A stretch of 64,000 nt of DNA. Origin: Hydractinia symbiolongicarpus (Eukaryota > Cnidaria > Hydrozoa > Anthoathecata > Hydractiniidae). Shown here piece after piece: positions 1 through 13,626 of this stretch. The notes beneath the pieces were generated by a model. The model did not search any database, was not told the origin of the DNA, and saw only the letters and a program-made list of their open reading frames with translations. A program made the translations under genes and the position numbers. The DNA lies in the NCBI RefSeq assembly GCF_029227915.1, contig NC_079880.1:6326001-6390000 (forward strand), in the 5' to 3' direction. Positions within the stretch are counted from its first letter, which is position 1; the number at the start of each line of letters is the position of its first letter.

Positions 1-2743
1 AAATGTATACAAAGAAAGTACCCTGTGAGTAAACTCATTTCCAGAACGATTTTTTAAATTATTTTTTCACCACTAAAACGCATGAGACTTGTAGTTTTCA
101 AAAATGTTTTCATTTTTGATGAGACGCTGAGTAAAAGAAGTTTAATCGCCGGCAAACGAAAACCTGCGATTTCCCGTAAATCCCGTATTCGGCCCGTATA
201 GTCAAAAGTATACAAAGAAAGTACCCAGGGAGTAAACTCATATCCCGAACCATTATTTAAATTACTTTTTTACCACTAAAACGCATGAGACTTGTAGTTT
301 TTAAAAATGTTTTCATTTTTGATGAGACGCTGAATAAATGAAGTTTAATCGCCGGCAAACGAAAACCCGCGATTTCCCGTAAATCCCGGGCTTGGCCGGT
401 ATAGTTGAATGTATACAAAGAAAGTACCCTGTGAGTAAACTCATTTCCAAAACGATTTTTTAAATTATCTTTTCACCACTAAAACGCATGAAACTTGTAG
501 TTTTCAAAAATGTTTTTATTTTTGATGAGACGCTGAATAAAAGAAGTTTAATTGCCAGCAAACGAAAACCCGCCATTTCCCGTAAACCCCGGACTCGGTC
601 CGTATAATCAAAAGTATACAAAGAAAGTACCCAGGGGGTAAACTCATTTCCCGAACGATTTTTTAAATTATTTTTTCACCACTAAAACGCATGAAACTTG
701 TAGTTTTCAAAAATGTTTTCATTTTTGATGAGACGCTGAATGAAAGAAGTTTAATCGCCGGCAAACGAAAACCTGCGATTTCCCGTAAATCCCGGACTCG
801 GCCCGTATAGTCAAAAGTATACAAAGAAAGTACCCAGGGAGTAAACTCATTTCCCGAACGATTTTTTAAATTATTTTTTCACCACTAAAACGCATGAGAC
901 TTGTAGTTTTCAAAAATGTTTTCAGAAATGTTTTCATTTATGATGAGACGCTTAATAAAAGAGGTTTAATCGCCGGCAAACGAAATCCCGCGATTTCCCG
1001 TAAATCCCGGGCATGGCCGTATAGTCGAATGTATACAAAGAAAGTTTCCAGGGAGTAAACTCATTTCCCGAACGATTTTTTAAATTTTTTTTTCACCACT
1101 AAAACGCATGAGACTTGTAGTTTTCAAAAATGTTTTCATTTTTGATGAGACGCTTAATGAAAGAGGTTTAATCGCCGGAAAACCAAAACCCGCGATTTCC
1201 CGTAAATCCCGGGCTTGGCCCGTATAATCGAATGTATACAAAGAAAGTACCCTGTGAGTAAACTCATTTCCAGAACGATTTTTTAATTTATTTTTTCAAC
1301 ACTAAAACGCATGAGACTTGTAGTTTTCAAAAATGTTTTCATTTTTGATGAGACGCTTAATGAAAGAGGTTTAATCGCCGGCAAACGAAAACCCGAGATT
1401 TCCCGTAAATCCCGGGCTTGGCCCGTATAGTCAAAAGTATACAAAGATAGTACCCAGGGAGTAAACCCATTTCCCGAACCATTTTTTAATTTATTTTTTC
1501 ACCACTAAAACGCATGAGACTTGTAGTTTTCAAAAAGGTTTTCATTTTTGGTGAGACGCTGAATAAAAGAAGTTTAATCGCCGGCAAACGAAAACCTGCG
1601 ATTACCCGTAAATCCCGGACTCGGCCCGTATAGTCAAAGGTATACAAAGAAAGTACCCAGAGAGTAAACTCATTTCCCAAACGATATTTTAAATTTATAT
1701 TTTACCACTAAAGCCCATGAGACTTGTAGTTTTTAAAAATGTTTTCATTTTTGATGAGACGCTGAATAAAAGAAGTTTAATCGCCGGCAAACGAAAACCC
1801 GCAATTTCCCGTAAATCCCGGTCTCGGCCCGTGTAGTCAAAAGTATACAAGGAAAGTACCCAGTGAGTAAACTCATTTCCCTAACGATTTTTTAAATTAT
1901 TTTTTCACCACTAAAACGCATGAGACTTGTAGTTTTCAAAAATGTTTTCATTTTTGATGAGACGCTGAATAAAAGAAGTTTAATCGCCGGCAAACGAAAA
2001 CATGCGATTTCCCGTAAATCCCGTACTCGGGCCGTATAGTCAAAAGTATACAAAGAAAGTACCCAGGGAGTAAACTCATTTCCCGAACGATTATTTAAAT
2101 TACTTTTTCACCACTAAAACGCATGAGACTTGTAGTTTTTAAAAATGTTTTCATTTTTGATGAGACGCTGAATAAATGAAGTTTAATCGCCGGCAAACGA
2201 AAACCCGCGATTTCCCGTAAATCCCGGGCTTGGCCGGTATAGTCGAATGTATACAAAGAAAGTACCCTGTGAGTAAACTCATTTCCAAAACGATTTTTTA
2301 AATTATCTTTTCATCACTAAAACGCATGAAACTTGTAGTTTTCAAAAATGTTTTTATTTTTGATGAGACGCTGAATGAAAGAAGTTTAATCGCCAGCAAA
2401 CGAAAACGCGCCATTTCCCGTAAACCCCGGACTCGGTCCGTATAATCAAAAGTATACAAAGAAAGTACCCAGGGGGTAAACTCATTTCCCGAACGATTTT
2501 TTAAATTATTTTTTCACCACTAAAACGCATGAGACTTGTAGTTTTCAAAAATGTTTTCATTTTTGATGAGACGCTGAATGAAAGAAGTTTAATCGCCGGC
2601 AAACGAAAACCTGCGATTTCCCGTAAATCCCGGACTCGGCCCGTATAGTCAAAAGTATACAAAGAAAGTACCCAGGGAGTAAACTCATTTCCCGAACGAT
2701 TTTTTAAATTATTTTTTCACCACTAAAACGCATGAGACTTGTA
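1..2743 (+). repeat. Left segment, 9-monomer register
   Basis: The stretch 212-905 matches 2050-2743 at an offset of 1838 bp, which is nine monomers plus the 12-bp duplication at 914-937 minus one base. Shared markers are the TGAATAAATG monomer (331 and 2169), GGCCGGTATAG, the GCCAGCAAACG/CCCGCCAT monomer with GGTCCGTATAATC, and CCCAGGGGGTAAAC. Several differences separate the two copies, so this is an older or less homogenised duplication than those further right. Confidence 0.75.
817..1030 (+). repeat. 214-bp monomer with internal 12-bp duplication
   Basis: Within the inverted-repeat element the 11-mer AAATGTTTTCA occurs at 914-924 and again at 926-936, with one G between, giving a 12-bp tandem duplication. 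One base is also missing near 1019 (GGCCGTATAG in place of GGCCCGTATAG), which accounts for the length of 214. It is the longest monomer I found. Confidence 0.9.
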
Positions 2744-4930
2744 GTTTTCAAAAATGTTTTCATTTTTGATGAGACGCTGAATAAAAGAAGTTTAATCGCC
2801 GGCAAAGGAAAACCTGCGATTTCCCGTAAATCCCGTACTCGGCCCGTATAGTCAAAAGTATACAAAGAAAGTACCCAGGGAGTAAACTCATTTCCCAAAC
2901 GATTTTTTAAATTATTATTTCACCACTAAAGCCCATGAGACTTGTAGTTTTCAAAAATGTTTTCATTTTTGATGAGACGCTGAATAAAAGAAGTTTAATC
3001 GCCGGCAAACGAAAACCTGCGATTTCCCGTAAATCCGGTACTCGGCCCGTATAGTCAAAAGTATACGAAGAAAGTACCCAGGGAGTAAACTTATTTCCCA
3101 AACGATTTTTTAAATTATTATTTCACCACTTAAGCCCATGAGACTTGTAGTTTTCAAAAATGTTTTCATTTTTGATGAGACGCTGAATAAAAGAAGTTTA
3201 ATCGCCAGCAAACGAAAACCCGCCATTTCCCGTAAACCCCGGACTCAGTCCGTATAATTAAAAGTATACAAAGAAAGTACCCAGGGGGTTAACTCATTTC
3301 CCGAACGATTTTTTAAATTATTTTTTCACCACTAAAACGCATGAGACTTGTAGTTTTCAAAAATGTTTTCATTTTTGATGAGACGCTGAATGAAAGAAGT
3401 TTAATCGCCGGCAAACGAAAACCTGCGATTTCCCGTAAATCCCGGACTCGGCCCGTATAGTCAAAAGTATACAAAGAAAGTACCCAGGGAGTAAACTCAT
3501 TTCCTGAACGATTTTTTAAATTATTTTTTCATCACTAAAACGCATGAGACTTGTAGTTTTCAAAAATGTTTTCATTTTTGATGAGACGCTGAATAAAAGA
3601 AGTTTAATCGCCAGCAAACGAAAACCCGCCATTTCCCGTAAACCCCGGACTCAGTCCGTATAATTAAAAGTATACAAAGAAAGTACCCAGGGGGTTAACT
3701 CATTTCCCGAACGATTTTTTAAATTATTTTTTCACCACTAAAACGCATGAGACTTGTAGTTTTCAAAAATGTTTTCATTTTTGATGAGACGCTGAATGAA
3801 AGAAGTTTAATCGCCGGCAAACGAAAACCTGCGATTTCCCGTAAATCCCGGACTCGGCCCGTATAGTCAAAAGTATACAAAGAAAGTACCCAGGGAGTAA
3901 ACTCATTTCCCAAACGATTTTTTAAATTATTATTTTACCACTAAAGCCCATGAGACTTGTAGTTTTTAAAAATGTTTTCATTTTTGATGAGACGCTGAAC
4001 AAAAGAAGTTTAATCGCCGGCAAACGAAAACCCGCAATTTCCCGTAAATCCCGTACTCGGCCCGTATAGTCAAAAGTATACAAAGAAAGTACCCAGGGAG
4101 TAAACTCATTTCCCAAACGATTTTTTAAATTATTATTTTACCACTAAAGCCCATGAGACTTGTAGTTTTTAAAAATGTTTTCACTTTTGATGAGACGCTG
4201 AATAAAAGAAGTTTAATCGCCGGCAAACGAAAACCCGCAATTTCCCGTAAATCCCGGTCTCGGCCCGTATAGTCAAAAGTATACAAGGAAAGTACCCAGT
4301 GAGTAAACTTATTTCCCTAACGATTTTTTAAATTATTTTTTCACCACTAAAACGCATGAGACTTGTAGTTTTCAAAAATGTTTTCATTTTTGATGAGACG
4401 CTTAATGAAAGAGGTTTAATCGCCGGCAAACGAAAACCCGAGTTTTCCCGTAAATCCCGGGCTTGGCCCGTATAGTCAAAAGTATACAAAGATAGTACCC
4501 AGGGAGTAAACTCATTTCCCGAACCATTTTTTAATTTATTTTTTCACCACTAAAACGCATGAGACTTGTAGTTTTCAAAAATGTTTTCATTTTTGATGAG
4601 ACGCTGAATGAAAGAAGTTTAATCGCCGGCAAACGAAAACCTGCGATTTCCCGTAAATCCCGGACTCGGCCCGCATAGTCAAAAGTATACAAAGAAAGTA
4701 CCCAGGGAGTAAACTCATTTCCCGAACGATTTTTTAAATTATTTTTTCACCACTAAAACGCATGAGACTTGTAGTTTTCAAAAATGTTTTCATTTTTGAT
4801 GAGACGCTGAATAAAAGAAGTTTAATCGCCGGCAAACGAAAACCTGCGATTTCCCGTAAATCCCGTACTCGGCCCGTATAGTCAAAAGTATACAAAGAAA
4901 GTACCCAGGGAGTAAACTCATTTCCCAAAC
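2704..4930 (+). repeat. 5-monomer register (1015 bp)
   Basis: Monomer pairs recur at 2704, 3719 and 4734, each 1015 bp apart. Each pair is a CCCGAACG/TTATTTTTTCACC monomer followed by a TTATTATTT...AAGCCCATGAG monomer. Copies differ at several sites (GAATAAAAG against GAATGAAAG; CCCGTACTCGG against CCCGGACTCGG), so the register is real but not freshly made. Confidence 0.7.
3140..3908 (+). repeat. Dimer duplication (406 bp offset)
   Basis: The stretch 3140-3502 reappears as 3546-3908 with no difference that I noticed. Both carry the rare marks CTCAGTCCGTATAATTAAAAG and CAGGGGGTTAAC. The sequences diverge on both flanks, so one two-monomer block was duplicated inside the 5-monomer register. 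Confidence 0.8.
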
Positions 4931-6630
4931 GATTTTTTAAATTATTATTTCACCACTAAAGCCCATGAGACTTGTAGTTTTAAAAAATGTTTTCACTTTT
5001 CATGAGACGCTGAATAAAAGAAGTTTAATCGCCGGGAAACGAAAACCCGCAATTTCCCGTAAATCCCGGTCTCGGCCCGTATAGTCAAAAGTATACAAAG
5101 ATAGTACCCAGGGAGTAAACTCATTTCCCGAACCATTATTTAATTTATTTTGTCACCACTAAAACGCATGAGACTTGTAGTTTTCAAAAATATTTTCATT
5201 TTTGGTGAGACGCTGAATAAAAGAAGTTTAATCGCCGGCAAACGAAAACATTCGATTTCCCGTAAATCGCGGACTCGGCCCGTATAGTCAAAAGTATACA
5301 AAGAAAGTACCCAGGGAGTAAACTAATTTCCCAAACGATTTTTTGAATTATTATTTCACCACAAAAGCCCATGAGACTTGTAGTTTTTTAAAATGTTTTC
5401 TTTTTTGATGAGACGCTGAATAAAAGAAGTTTAATCGCCGGCAAACGAAAACCCGCGATTTCCCGTAAATCCCGGACTCGGCCCGTATAGTCAAAAGTAT
5501 ACAAAGAAAGTACCCAGGGAGTAAACTCATTTCTAAAACGATTTTTTAAATTATCTTTTCACCACTAAAACGCATGAAACTTGTAGTTTCCAAAAATGTT
5601 TTTTTTTTTGATGAGACGCTGAATAAAAGAAGTTTAATCGCCAGCAAACGAAAACCCGCCATTTCCCGTAAACCCCGGACTCGGTCCGTATAATCAAAAG
5701 TATACAAAGAAAGTACCCAGGGAGTAAACTCATTTCCCGAACGATTTTTTAAATTATTTTTTCACCACTAAAACGCATGAGACTTGTAGTTTTCAAAAAT
5801 GTTTTCATTTTTGATGAGACGCTGAATGAAAGAAGTTTAATCGCCGGCAAACGAAAAACTGCGATTTCCCGTAAATCCCGGACTCGGCCCGTATAGTCAA
5901 AAGTATACAAAGAAAGTACCCAGGGAGTAAACTCATTTCCCGAACGATTTTTTAAATTATTTTTTCACCACTAAAACGCATGAGACTTGTAGTTTTTAAA
6001 AATGTTTTCATTTTTGATGAGACGCTGAATAAATGAAGTTTAATCGCCGGCAAACGAAAACCCGCGATTTCCCGTAAATCCCGGGCTTGGCCGGTATAGT
6101 CGAATGTATACAAAGAAAGTACCCTGTGAGTAAACTCATTTCCAAAACGATTTTTTAAATTATCTTTTCACCACTAAAACGCATGAAACTTGTAGTTTTC
6201 AAAAATGTTTTTATTTTTGATGAGACGCTGAATAAAAGAAGTTTAATCGCCAGCAAACGAAAACCCGCCATTTCCCGTAAACCCCGGACTCGGTCCGTAT
6301 AATCAAAAGTATACAAAGAAAGTACCCAGGGAGTAAACTCATTTCCCGAACGATTTTTTAAATTATTTTTTCACCACTAAAACGCATGAGACTTGTAGTT
6401 TTCAAAAATGTTTTCATTTTTGATGAGACGCTTAATGAAAGTGGTTTAATCGCCGGCAAACGAAAACCCGCGATTTCCCGTAAATCCCGGGCTTTGCCGG
6501 TATAGTCGAATGTATACAAAGAAAGTACCCTGTGAGTAAACTCATTTCCAAAACGATTTTTTAAATTATCTTTTCACCACTAAAACGCATGAAACTTGTA
6601 GTTTTCAAAAATGTTTTCATTTTTGATGAG
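4930..6630 (+). repeat. Irregular monomers, mixed subtypes
   Basis: No single higher-order period fits. The part 5947-6360 resembles 2090-2503 at an offset of 3857 bp (19 x 203), including TGAATAAATG at 6026 and the GCCAGCAAACG/CCCGCCAT monomer after it. Near 5597 a run of about ten T replaces TTTTTATTTTT. Nothing other than satellite is present. Confidence 0.65.
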
Positions 6631-9477
6631 ACGCTGAATAAAAGAAGTTTAATCGCCGGCAAACGAAAACCCGCAATTTCTTGTAAATCCCGGTCTCGGC
6701 CCGTATAGTCAAAGGTATACAAGGAAAGTACCCAGTGAGTAAACGCATTTCCCTAACAATTTTTTAAATTATTTTTTCACCACTAAAACGCATGAGACTT
6801 GTACATTTCAAAAATGTTTTCATTTTTGATGAGACGCTGAATAAAAGAAGTTTAATCGCCGGCAAACGAAAACCTGCGATTTTCCGTAAATCCCGTACTC
6901 GGCCCGTATAGTCAAGAGTATACAAAGAAAAAACCCAGGGAGTAAACTTATTTCCCAAACGATTTTTTAAATTATTATTTCACCACTAAAGCCCATGAGA
7001 CTTGTAATTTTCAAAGATGTTTTCATTTTTGATGAGACGCTGAATAAAAGAAGTTTAATCGCCGGCAAACGAAAACCTGCGATTTCCCGTAAATCCCGGA
7101 CTCGGCCCGTATAGTCAAAAGTATACAAAGAAAGTACCCAGGGTGTAAACTCATTTCCCGAACGATTTTTTAAATTTTTTTTTCACCACTAAAACGCATG
7201 AGACTTGTAGTTTTCAAAAATGTTTTCATTTTTGATGAGACGCTGAATAAAAGAAGTTTAATCGCCGGCAAACGAAAATCTGCGATTTCCCGTAAATCCC
7301 GTACTCGGCCCGTATAGTCAAAAGTATACAAAGAAAGTACCCAGGGAGTAAACTCATTTCCCAAGCGATTTTTTAAATTATTATTTCACCACTAAAGCCC
7401 ATGAGACTTGTAGTTTTTAAAAATGTTTTCATTTTTGATGGGACGCTGAATAAAAGAAGTTTAATCGCCGGCAAACGAAAACCCGCAATTTCCCGTAAAT
7501 CCCGGTCTCGGCCCGTATAGTCAAAAGTATACAAGGAAAGTACCCAGTGAGTAAACTCATTTCCCTAACGATTTTTTAAATTATTTTTTCACCACTAAAA
7601 CGCATGAGACTTGTAGTTTTCAAAAATGTTTTCATTTTTGATGAGACGCTTAATGAAAGTGGTTTAATCGCCGGCAAACGAAAACCCGCGATTTCCCGTA
7701 AATCCCGGGCTTTGCCGGTATAGTCGAATGTATACAAAGAAAGTACCCTGTGAGTAAACTCATTTCCAAAACGATTTTTTAAATTATCTTTTCACCACTA
7801 AAACGCATGAAACTTGTAGTTTTCAAAAATGTTTTTATTTTTGATGAGACGCTGAATAAAAGACGTTTAATCGCCAGCAAACGAAAACCCGCCATTTCCC
7901 GTAAACCCCGGACTCGGTCCGTATAATCAAAAGTATACAAAGAAAGTACCCAGGGAGTAAACTCATTTCCCAAACGATTTTTTAAATTATTTTTTCACCA
8001 CTAAAACGCATGAGACTTGTAGTTTTCAAAAATGTTTTTATTTTTGATGAGACGCTGAATAAAAGAAGTTTAATCGCCGGCAAACGAAAACCTGCGATTT
8101 CCCGTAAATCCCGGACTCGGCCCGTATAGTCAAAAGTATACAAAGAAAGTACCCAGGGAGTAAACTCATTTCCTGAACGATTTTTTAAATTATTTTTTCA
8201 CCACTAAAACGCATGAGACTTGTAGTTTTCAAAAATGTTTTCATTTTTGATGAGACGCTGAATAAAAGAAGTTTAATCGCCGGCAAACGAAAACCTGCGA
8301 TTTTCCGTAAATCCCGTACTCGGCCCGTATAGTCAAAAGTATACAAAGAAAGTACCCAGGGAGTAAACTCATTTCCCAAACGATTTTTTAAATTATTATT
8401 TCACCACTAAAGCCCATGAGACTTGTAGTTTTTAAAAATGTTTTCATTTTTGATGAGACGCTGAATAAAAGAAGTTTAATCGCCGGCAAACGAAAACCCG
8501 CAATTTCTTGTAAATCCCGGTCTCGGCCCGTATAGTCAAAAGTATACAAGGAAAGTACCCAGTGAGTAAACGCATTTCCCTAACAATTTTTTAAATTATT
8601 TTTTCACCACTAAAACGCATGAGACTTGTACATTTCAAAAATGTTTTCATTTTTGATGAGACGCTGAATAAAAGAAGTTTAATCGCCGGCAAACGAAAAC
8701 CTGCGATTTTCCGTAAATCCCGTACTCGGCCCGTATAGTCAAGAGTATACAAAGAAAAAACCCAGGGAGTAAACTTATTTCCCAAACGATTTTTTAAATT
8801 ATTATTTCACCACTAAAGCCCATGAGACTTGTAATTTTCAAAGATGTTTTCATTTTTGATGAGACGCTGAATAAAAGAAGTTTAATCGCCGGCAAACGAA
8901 AACCTGCGATTTCCCGTAAATCCCGGACTCGGCCCGTATAGTCAAAAGTATACAAAGAAAGTACCCAGGGTGTAAACTCATTTCCCGAACGATTTTTTAA
9001 ATTTTTTTTTCACCACTAAAACGCATGAGACTTGTAGTTTTCAAAAATGTTTTCATTTTTGATGAGACGCTGAATAAAAGAAGTTTAATCGCCGGCAAAC
9101 GAAAATCTGCGATTTCCCGTAAATCCCGTACTCGGCCCGTATAGTCAAAAGTATACAAAGAAAGTACCCAGGGAGTAAACTCATTTCCCAAGCGATTTTT
9201 TAAATTATTATTTCACCACTAAAGCCCATGAGACTTGTAGTTTTTAAAAATGTTTTCATTTTTGATGAGACGCTGAATAAAAGAAGTTTAATCGCCGGCA
9301 AACGAAAACCCGCAATTTCCCGTAAATCCCGGTCTCGGCCCGTATAGTCAAAAGTATACAAGGAAAGTACCCAGTGAGTAAACTCATTTCCCTAACGATT
9401 TTTTAAATTATTTTTTCACCACTAAAACGCATGAGACTTGTAGTTTTCAAAAATGTTTTCATTTTTGATGAGACGCT
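6630..9477 (+). repeat. 9-monomer register (1827 bp) with near-identical 1-kb blocks
   Basis: The block 6630-7650 recurs as 8457-9477 (offset 1827 = 9 x 203). Both contain the rare marks CCCGCAATTTCTTG, CTAACAATTTTTT, GTACATTTCAAAAATG and AAAAAACCCAGGG. The GCTTAATGAAAGTGG monomer with GGGCTTTGCCGG at about 6430 returns at about 7649, six monomers on. The intervening four monomers differ. Confidence 0.85.
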
Positions 9478-9556
9478 GAATAAAAGAAGTTTAATCGCCG
9501 GCAAACAAAAACCTGCGATTTCCCGTAAATCCCGTACTCGGCCCGTATAGTCAAAA

Positions 9557-12500
9557 GTATACAAAGAAAGTACCCAGGGAGTAAACTCATTTCCCAAACG
9601 ATTTTTTAAATTATTATTTCACCACTAAAGCCCATGAGACTTGTAATTTTCAAAGATGTTTTCATTTTTGATGAGACGACTAATGAAAGAGGTTCAATCG
9701 CCGGCAAACGAAATTCCGCGTTTTCCCGTAAATCCGGGGCTTGGCCCGTATAGTCGAATGTATACAAAGTAAGTACCCAGGGAGTAAACTCATTTCCCGA
9801 ACGATTTTTTAAATTTTTTTTCACCACTAAAACGCATGAGACTTGTAGTTTTCAAAAATGTTTTCATTTTTGATGAGACGCTTAATGAAAGAGGTTTAAT
9901 CGCAGGAAAACGAAAACCCGCAATTTCCCGTAAATCCCGGGCTTGGCCCGTATAGTCGAATGTATACAAAGAAAGTACCCTGTGAGTAAACTCATTTCCA
10001 GAACGATTTTTTAAATTATTTTTTCACCACTAAAACGCATGAGACTTGTAGTTTTTAAAAATGTTTTCATTTTTGATGAGACGCTGAATAAAAGATGTTT
10101 AATCGCCAGCAAACGAAAACCTGCGATTTCCCGTAAATCCCGGACTCGGCCCGTATAGTCAAAAGTATACAAAGAAAGTACCCAGGGAGTAAACTAATTT
10201 CCCAAACGATTTTTTGAATTATTATTTCACCACAAAAGCCCATGAGACTTGTAGTTTTTAAAAATGTTTTCATTTTTGATGAGACGCTGAATAAAAGAAG
10301 TTTAATCGCCGGCAAACGAAAACCCGCGTTTTCCCGTAAATCCCGGACTCTGCCCGTATACTCAAAAGTATACAAAGAAAGTACCCAGGCAGTAAACTCA
10401 TTTCCCGAACGATTTTTTAAATTATTTTTTCACCACTAAAACGCATGAGACTTGTAGTTTTCAAAAATGTTTTCATTTTTGATGAGACGCTGAATAAAAG
10501 AAGTTTAATCGCCGGCAAAAAAAACCCGGCGATTTCCCGTAAATCCCGTACTCGGCCCGTATAGCCAAAAGTATACAAAGAAAGTACCCAGGGAGTAAAC
10601 TCATTTCCCAAACGATTTTTTAAATTATTATTTCACCACTAAAGCCCATGAGACTTGTAATTTTCAAAGATGTATTCATTTTTGATGAGATGTCTAATGA
10701 AAGGGGTTCAATCGCCGGCAAACGAAATTCCGCGTTTTCCCGTAAATCCGGGGCTTGGCCCGTATAGTCGAATGTATACAAAGAAAGTACCCAGGGAGTA
10801 AACTCATTTCCCGAACGATTTTTTAAATTTTTTTTCACCACTAAAACGCATGAGACTTGTAGTTTTCAAAAATGTTTTCATTTTTGATGAGACGCTTAAT
10901 GAAAGAAGTTTAATCGCAGGAAAACGAAAACCCGCGATTTCCCGTAAATCCCGGGCTTGGCCCGTATAGTCGAATGTATACAAAGAAAGTACCCTGTGAG
11001 TAAACTCATTTCCAGAACGATTTTTTAAATTATTTTTTCACCACTAAAACGCATGAGACTTGTAGTTTTCAAAAATGTTTTCATTTTTGATGAGACGCTG
11101 AATAAAAGATGTTTAATCGCCGGCAAACGAAAACCTGCGATTTCCCGTAAATCCTGGACTCGGCCCGTATAGTCTAAAGTATACAAAGAAAGTACCCAGG
11201 GAGTAAACTCATTTCCCAAACGATTTTTTAAATTATTATTTCACCACTAAAACGCACGATACTTGTAGTTTTCAAGAATGTTTTCATTTTTGATGAGACG
11301 CTGAATAAAAGCAGTTTAATCGCCGGCAAGCGAAAACCTGCGATTTCCCGTAAATCCCGGACTCGGCCCGTATAGTCAAAAGTATACAAAGAAAGTACCC
11401 AGGGAGTAAACTAATTTCCAAAACGATTTTTTAAATTATTTTTTCACCACTAAAACGCATGAGACTTGTAGTTTTCAAAAATGTTTTCATTTTTGATGAG
11501 ACGCTGAATAAAAGAAGTTTAATCGCCGGCAAAAAAAACCCGGCGAGTTCCCGTAAATCCCGTACTCGGCCCGTATAGCCAAAAGTATACAAAGAAAGTA
11601 CCCAGGGAGTAAACTCATTTCCCAAACGATTTTTTAAATTATTATTTCACCACTAAAGCCCATGAGACTTGTAATTTTCAAAGATGTATTCATTTTTGAT
11701 GAGACGCCTAATGAAAGGGGTTTAATCGCCGGCAAACGAAATTCCGCGTTTTCCCGTAAATCCAGGGCTTGGCCCGTATAGTCGAATGTATACAAAGAAA
11801 GTACCCAGGGAGTAAACTCATTTCCAAAACCATTTTTTAAATTATTTTTTCACCACTAAAACGCATGAGACTTGTAGTTTTCAAAAATGTTTTCATTTTT
11901 GATGAGACGCTGAATAAAAGATGTTTAATTGCCGGCAAACGAAAACCTGCGATTTCCCGTAAATCCTGGACTCGGCCCGTATAGTCTAAAGTATACAAAG
12001 AAAGTACCCAGGGAGTAAATTCATTTCCCAAACGATTTTTTAAATTATTATTTCACCACTAAAACGCACGATACTTGTAGTTTTCAAGAATGTTTTCATT
12101 TTTGATGAGACGCTGAATAAAAGCAGTTTAATCGCCGGCAAGCGAAAACCTGCGATTTCCCGTAAATCCCGGACTCGGCCCGTATAGTCAAAAGTATACA
12201 AAGAAAGTACCCAGGGAGTAAACTAATTTCCAAAACGATTTTTTAAATTATTTTTTCACCACTAAAACGCATGAGACTTGTAGTTTTCAAAAATGTTTTC
12301 ATTTTTGATGAGACGCTGAATAAAAGAAGTTTAATCGCCGGCAAAAAAAACCCGGCGATTTCCCGTAAATCCCGTACTCGGCCCGTATAGCCAAAAGTAT
12401 ACAAAGAAAGTACCCAGGGAGTAAACTCATTTCCCAAACGATTTTTTAAATTATTATTTCACCACTAAAGCCCATGAGACTTGTAATTTTCAAAGATGTA

Positions 12501-13210
12501 TTCATTTTTGATGAGACGCCTAATGAAAGGGGTTCAATCGCCGGCAAACGAAATTCCGCGTTTTCCCGTAAATCCGGGGCTTGGCCCGTATAGTCGAATG
12601 TATACAAAGAAAGTACCCAGGGAGTAAACTCATTTCCCGAACGATTTTTTAAATTTTTTTTCACCACTAAAACGCATGAGACTTGTAGTTTTCAAAATGT
12701 TTTCATTTTTGATGAGACGCTTAATGAAAGATGTTTAATCGCAGGAAAACGAAAACCCGCGATTTCCCGTAAATTCCGGGCTTGGCCCGTATAGTCGAAT
12801 GTATACAAAGAAAGTATCCTGTGAGTAAACTCATTTCCAGAACGATTTTTTAAATTATTTTTTCACCACTAAAACGCATGAGACTTGTAGTTTTCAAAAA
12901 TGTTTTCATTTTTGATGAGACGCTGAATAAAAGATGTTTAATCGCCGGCAAACGAAAACCTGCGATTTCCCGTAAATCCTGGACGCGGCCCGTATAGTCT
13001 AAAGTATACAAAGAAAGTACCCAGTGAGTAAACTCATTTCCCAAACGATTTTTTTAATTATTATTTCACCACTAAAACGCACGATACTTGTAGTTTTCAA
13101 GAATGTTTTCATTTTTGATGAGACGCTGAATAAAAGCAGTTTAATCGCCGGCAAGCGAAAACCTGCGATTTCCCGTAAATCCCGGACTCGGCCCGTATAG
13201 TCAAAAGTAT
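9557..13210 (+). repeat. Units of 5, 5, 4 and 4 monomers
   Basis: Unit starts are at about 9557, 10571, 11585 and 12397, marked by the GTAATTTTCAAAGATGT monomer (near 9650, 10664, 11678 and 12490). The second unit has the order: this monomer; a monomer with a long T tract, GCTTAATGAAAG and GCAGGAAAACG; a CCCTGTGAG/GATGTTTAAT monomer; an AACGCACGATACTTG/CAAGAATG monomer; and a GGCAAAAAAAACCCGG monomer. The third unit lacks the GCAGGAAAACG monomer, which explains its length of 812 in place of 1014. Loss or gain of whole monomers is the simplest reading. Confidence 0.85.
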
Positions 13211-13626
13211 ACAAAGAAAGTACCCAGGGAGTAAACTAATTTCCAAAACGATTTTTTGAATTATTATTTCACCACAAAAGCCCATGAGACTTGTAGTTTT
13301 TAAAAATGTTTTCATTTTTGATGAGACGCTAAATAAAAGAAGTTTAATCGCCGGCAAACGAAAACCCCCGATTTCCCGTAAATCCCGGACTCGGCCCGTA
13401 TACTCAAAAGTATACAAAGAAAGTACCCAGGGAGTAAACTCATTTCCCGAACGATTTTTTAAATTATTTTTTCACCACTAAAACGCATGAGACTTGTAGT
13501 TTTCAAAAATGTTTTTATTTTTGATGAGACGCTGAATAAAAGAAGTTTAATCGCCAGCAAACGAAAACCTGCGATTTCCCGTAAATCGCGGACTCGGCCC
13601 GTATAGTCAAAAGTATACAAAGATAG
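13210..13626 (+). repeat. Link of about two monomers copied from about 10.2 kb
   Basis: The stretch from about 13210, with TTTTTTGAATTATTATTTC, CACAAAAGCCCATGAG and GTATACTCAAAAG, matches 10210-10440 at an offset of about 3042 bp (15 monomers). It separates the 5/4-monomer region from the 7-monomer tandem duplication. Confidence 0.7.

Noticed and set aside
2704-2898. Minus-strand open frames of 60-73 codons repeated at monomer spacing through the window
   Set aside because: The 64-codon forms start at TTG (reverse of CAA in CCCAAACG), not ATG, so they are frames only under a bacterial start rule. They exist wherever the monomer has CCCAAACG, shift frame at each 203-bp step, and vary by indels. 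No domain or codon-level conservation is visible.
5590-5615. Poly(T) run as a retroelement poly(A) tail
   Set aside because: The run of about ten T at 5597 lies at the normal place of TTTTTATTTTT in the monomer and is flanked by intact satellite on both sides; it is a local substitution or length change.
10067-10375. 102-codon minus-strand frame, repeated at 13109-13417
   Set aside because: It joins frames of two monomers through subtype-specific substitutions. Its second occurrence reflects block duplication (offset 3042), not conservation of a protein.
13284-13481. Plus-strand 65-codon frames starting at ATG of ACGCATGAG
   Set aside because: The same stretch of repeat gives these on the opposite strand. 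They stop at TAA in CACCACTAA of the next copy. Presence follows repeat variants, not gene-like selection.
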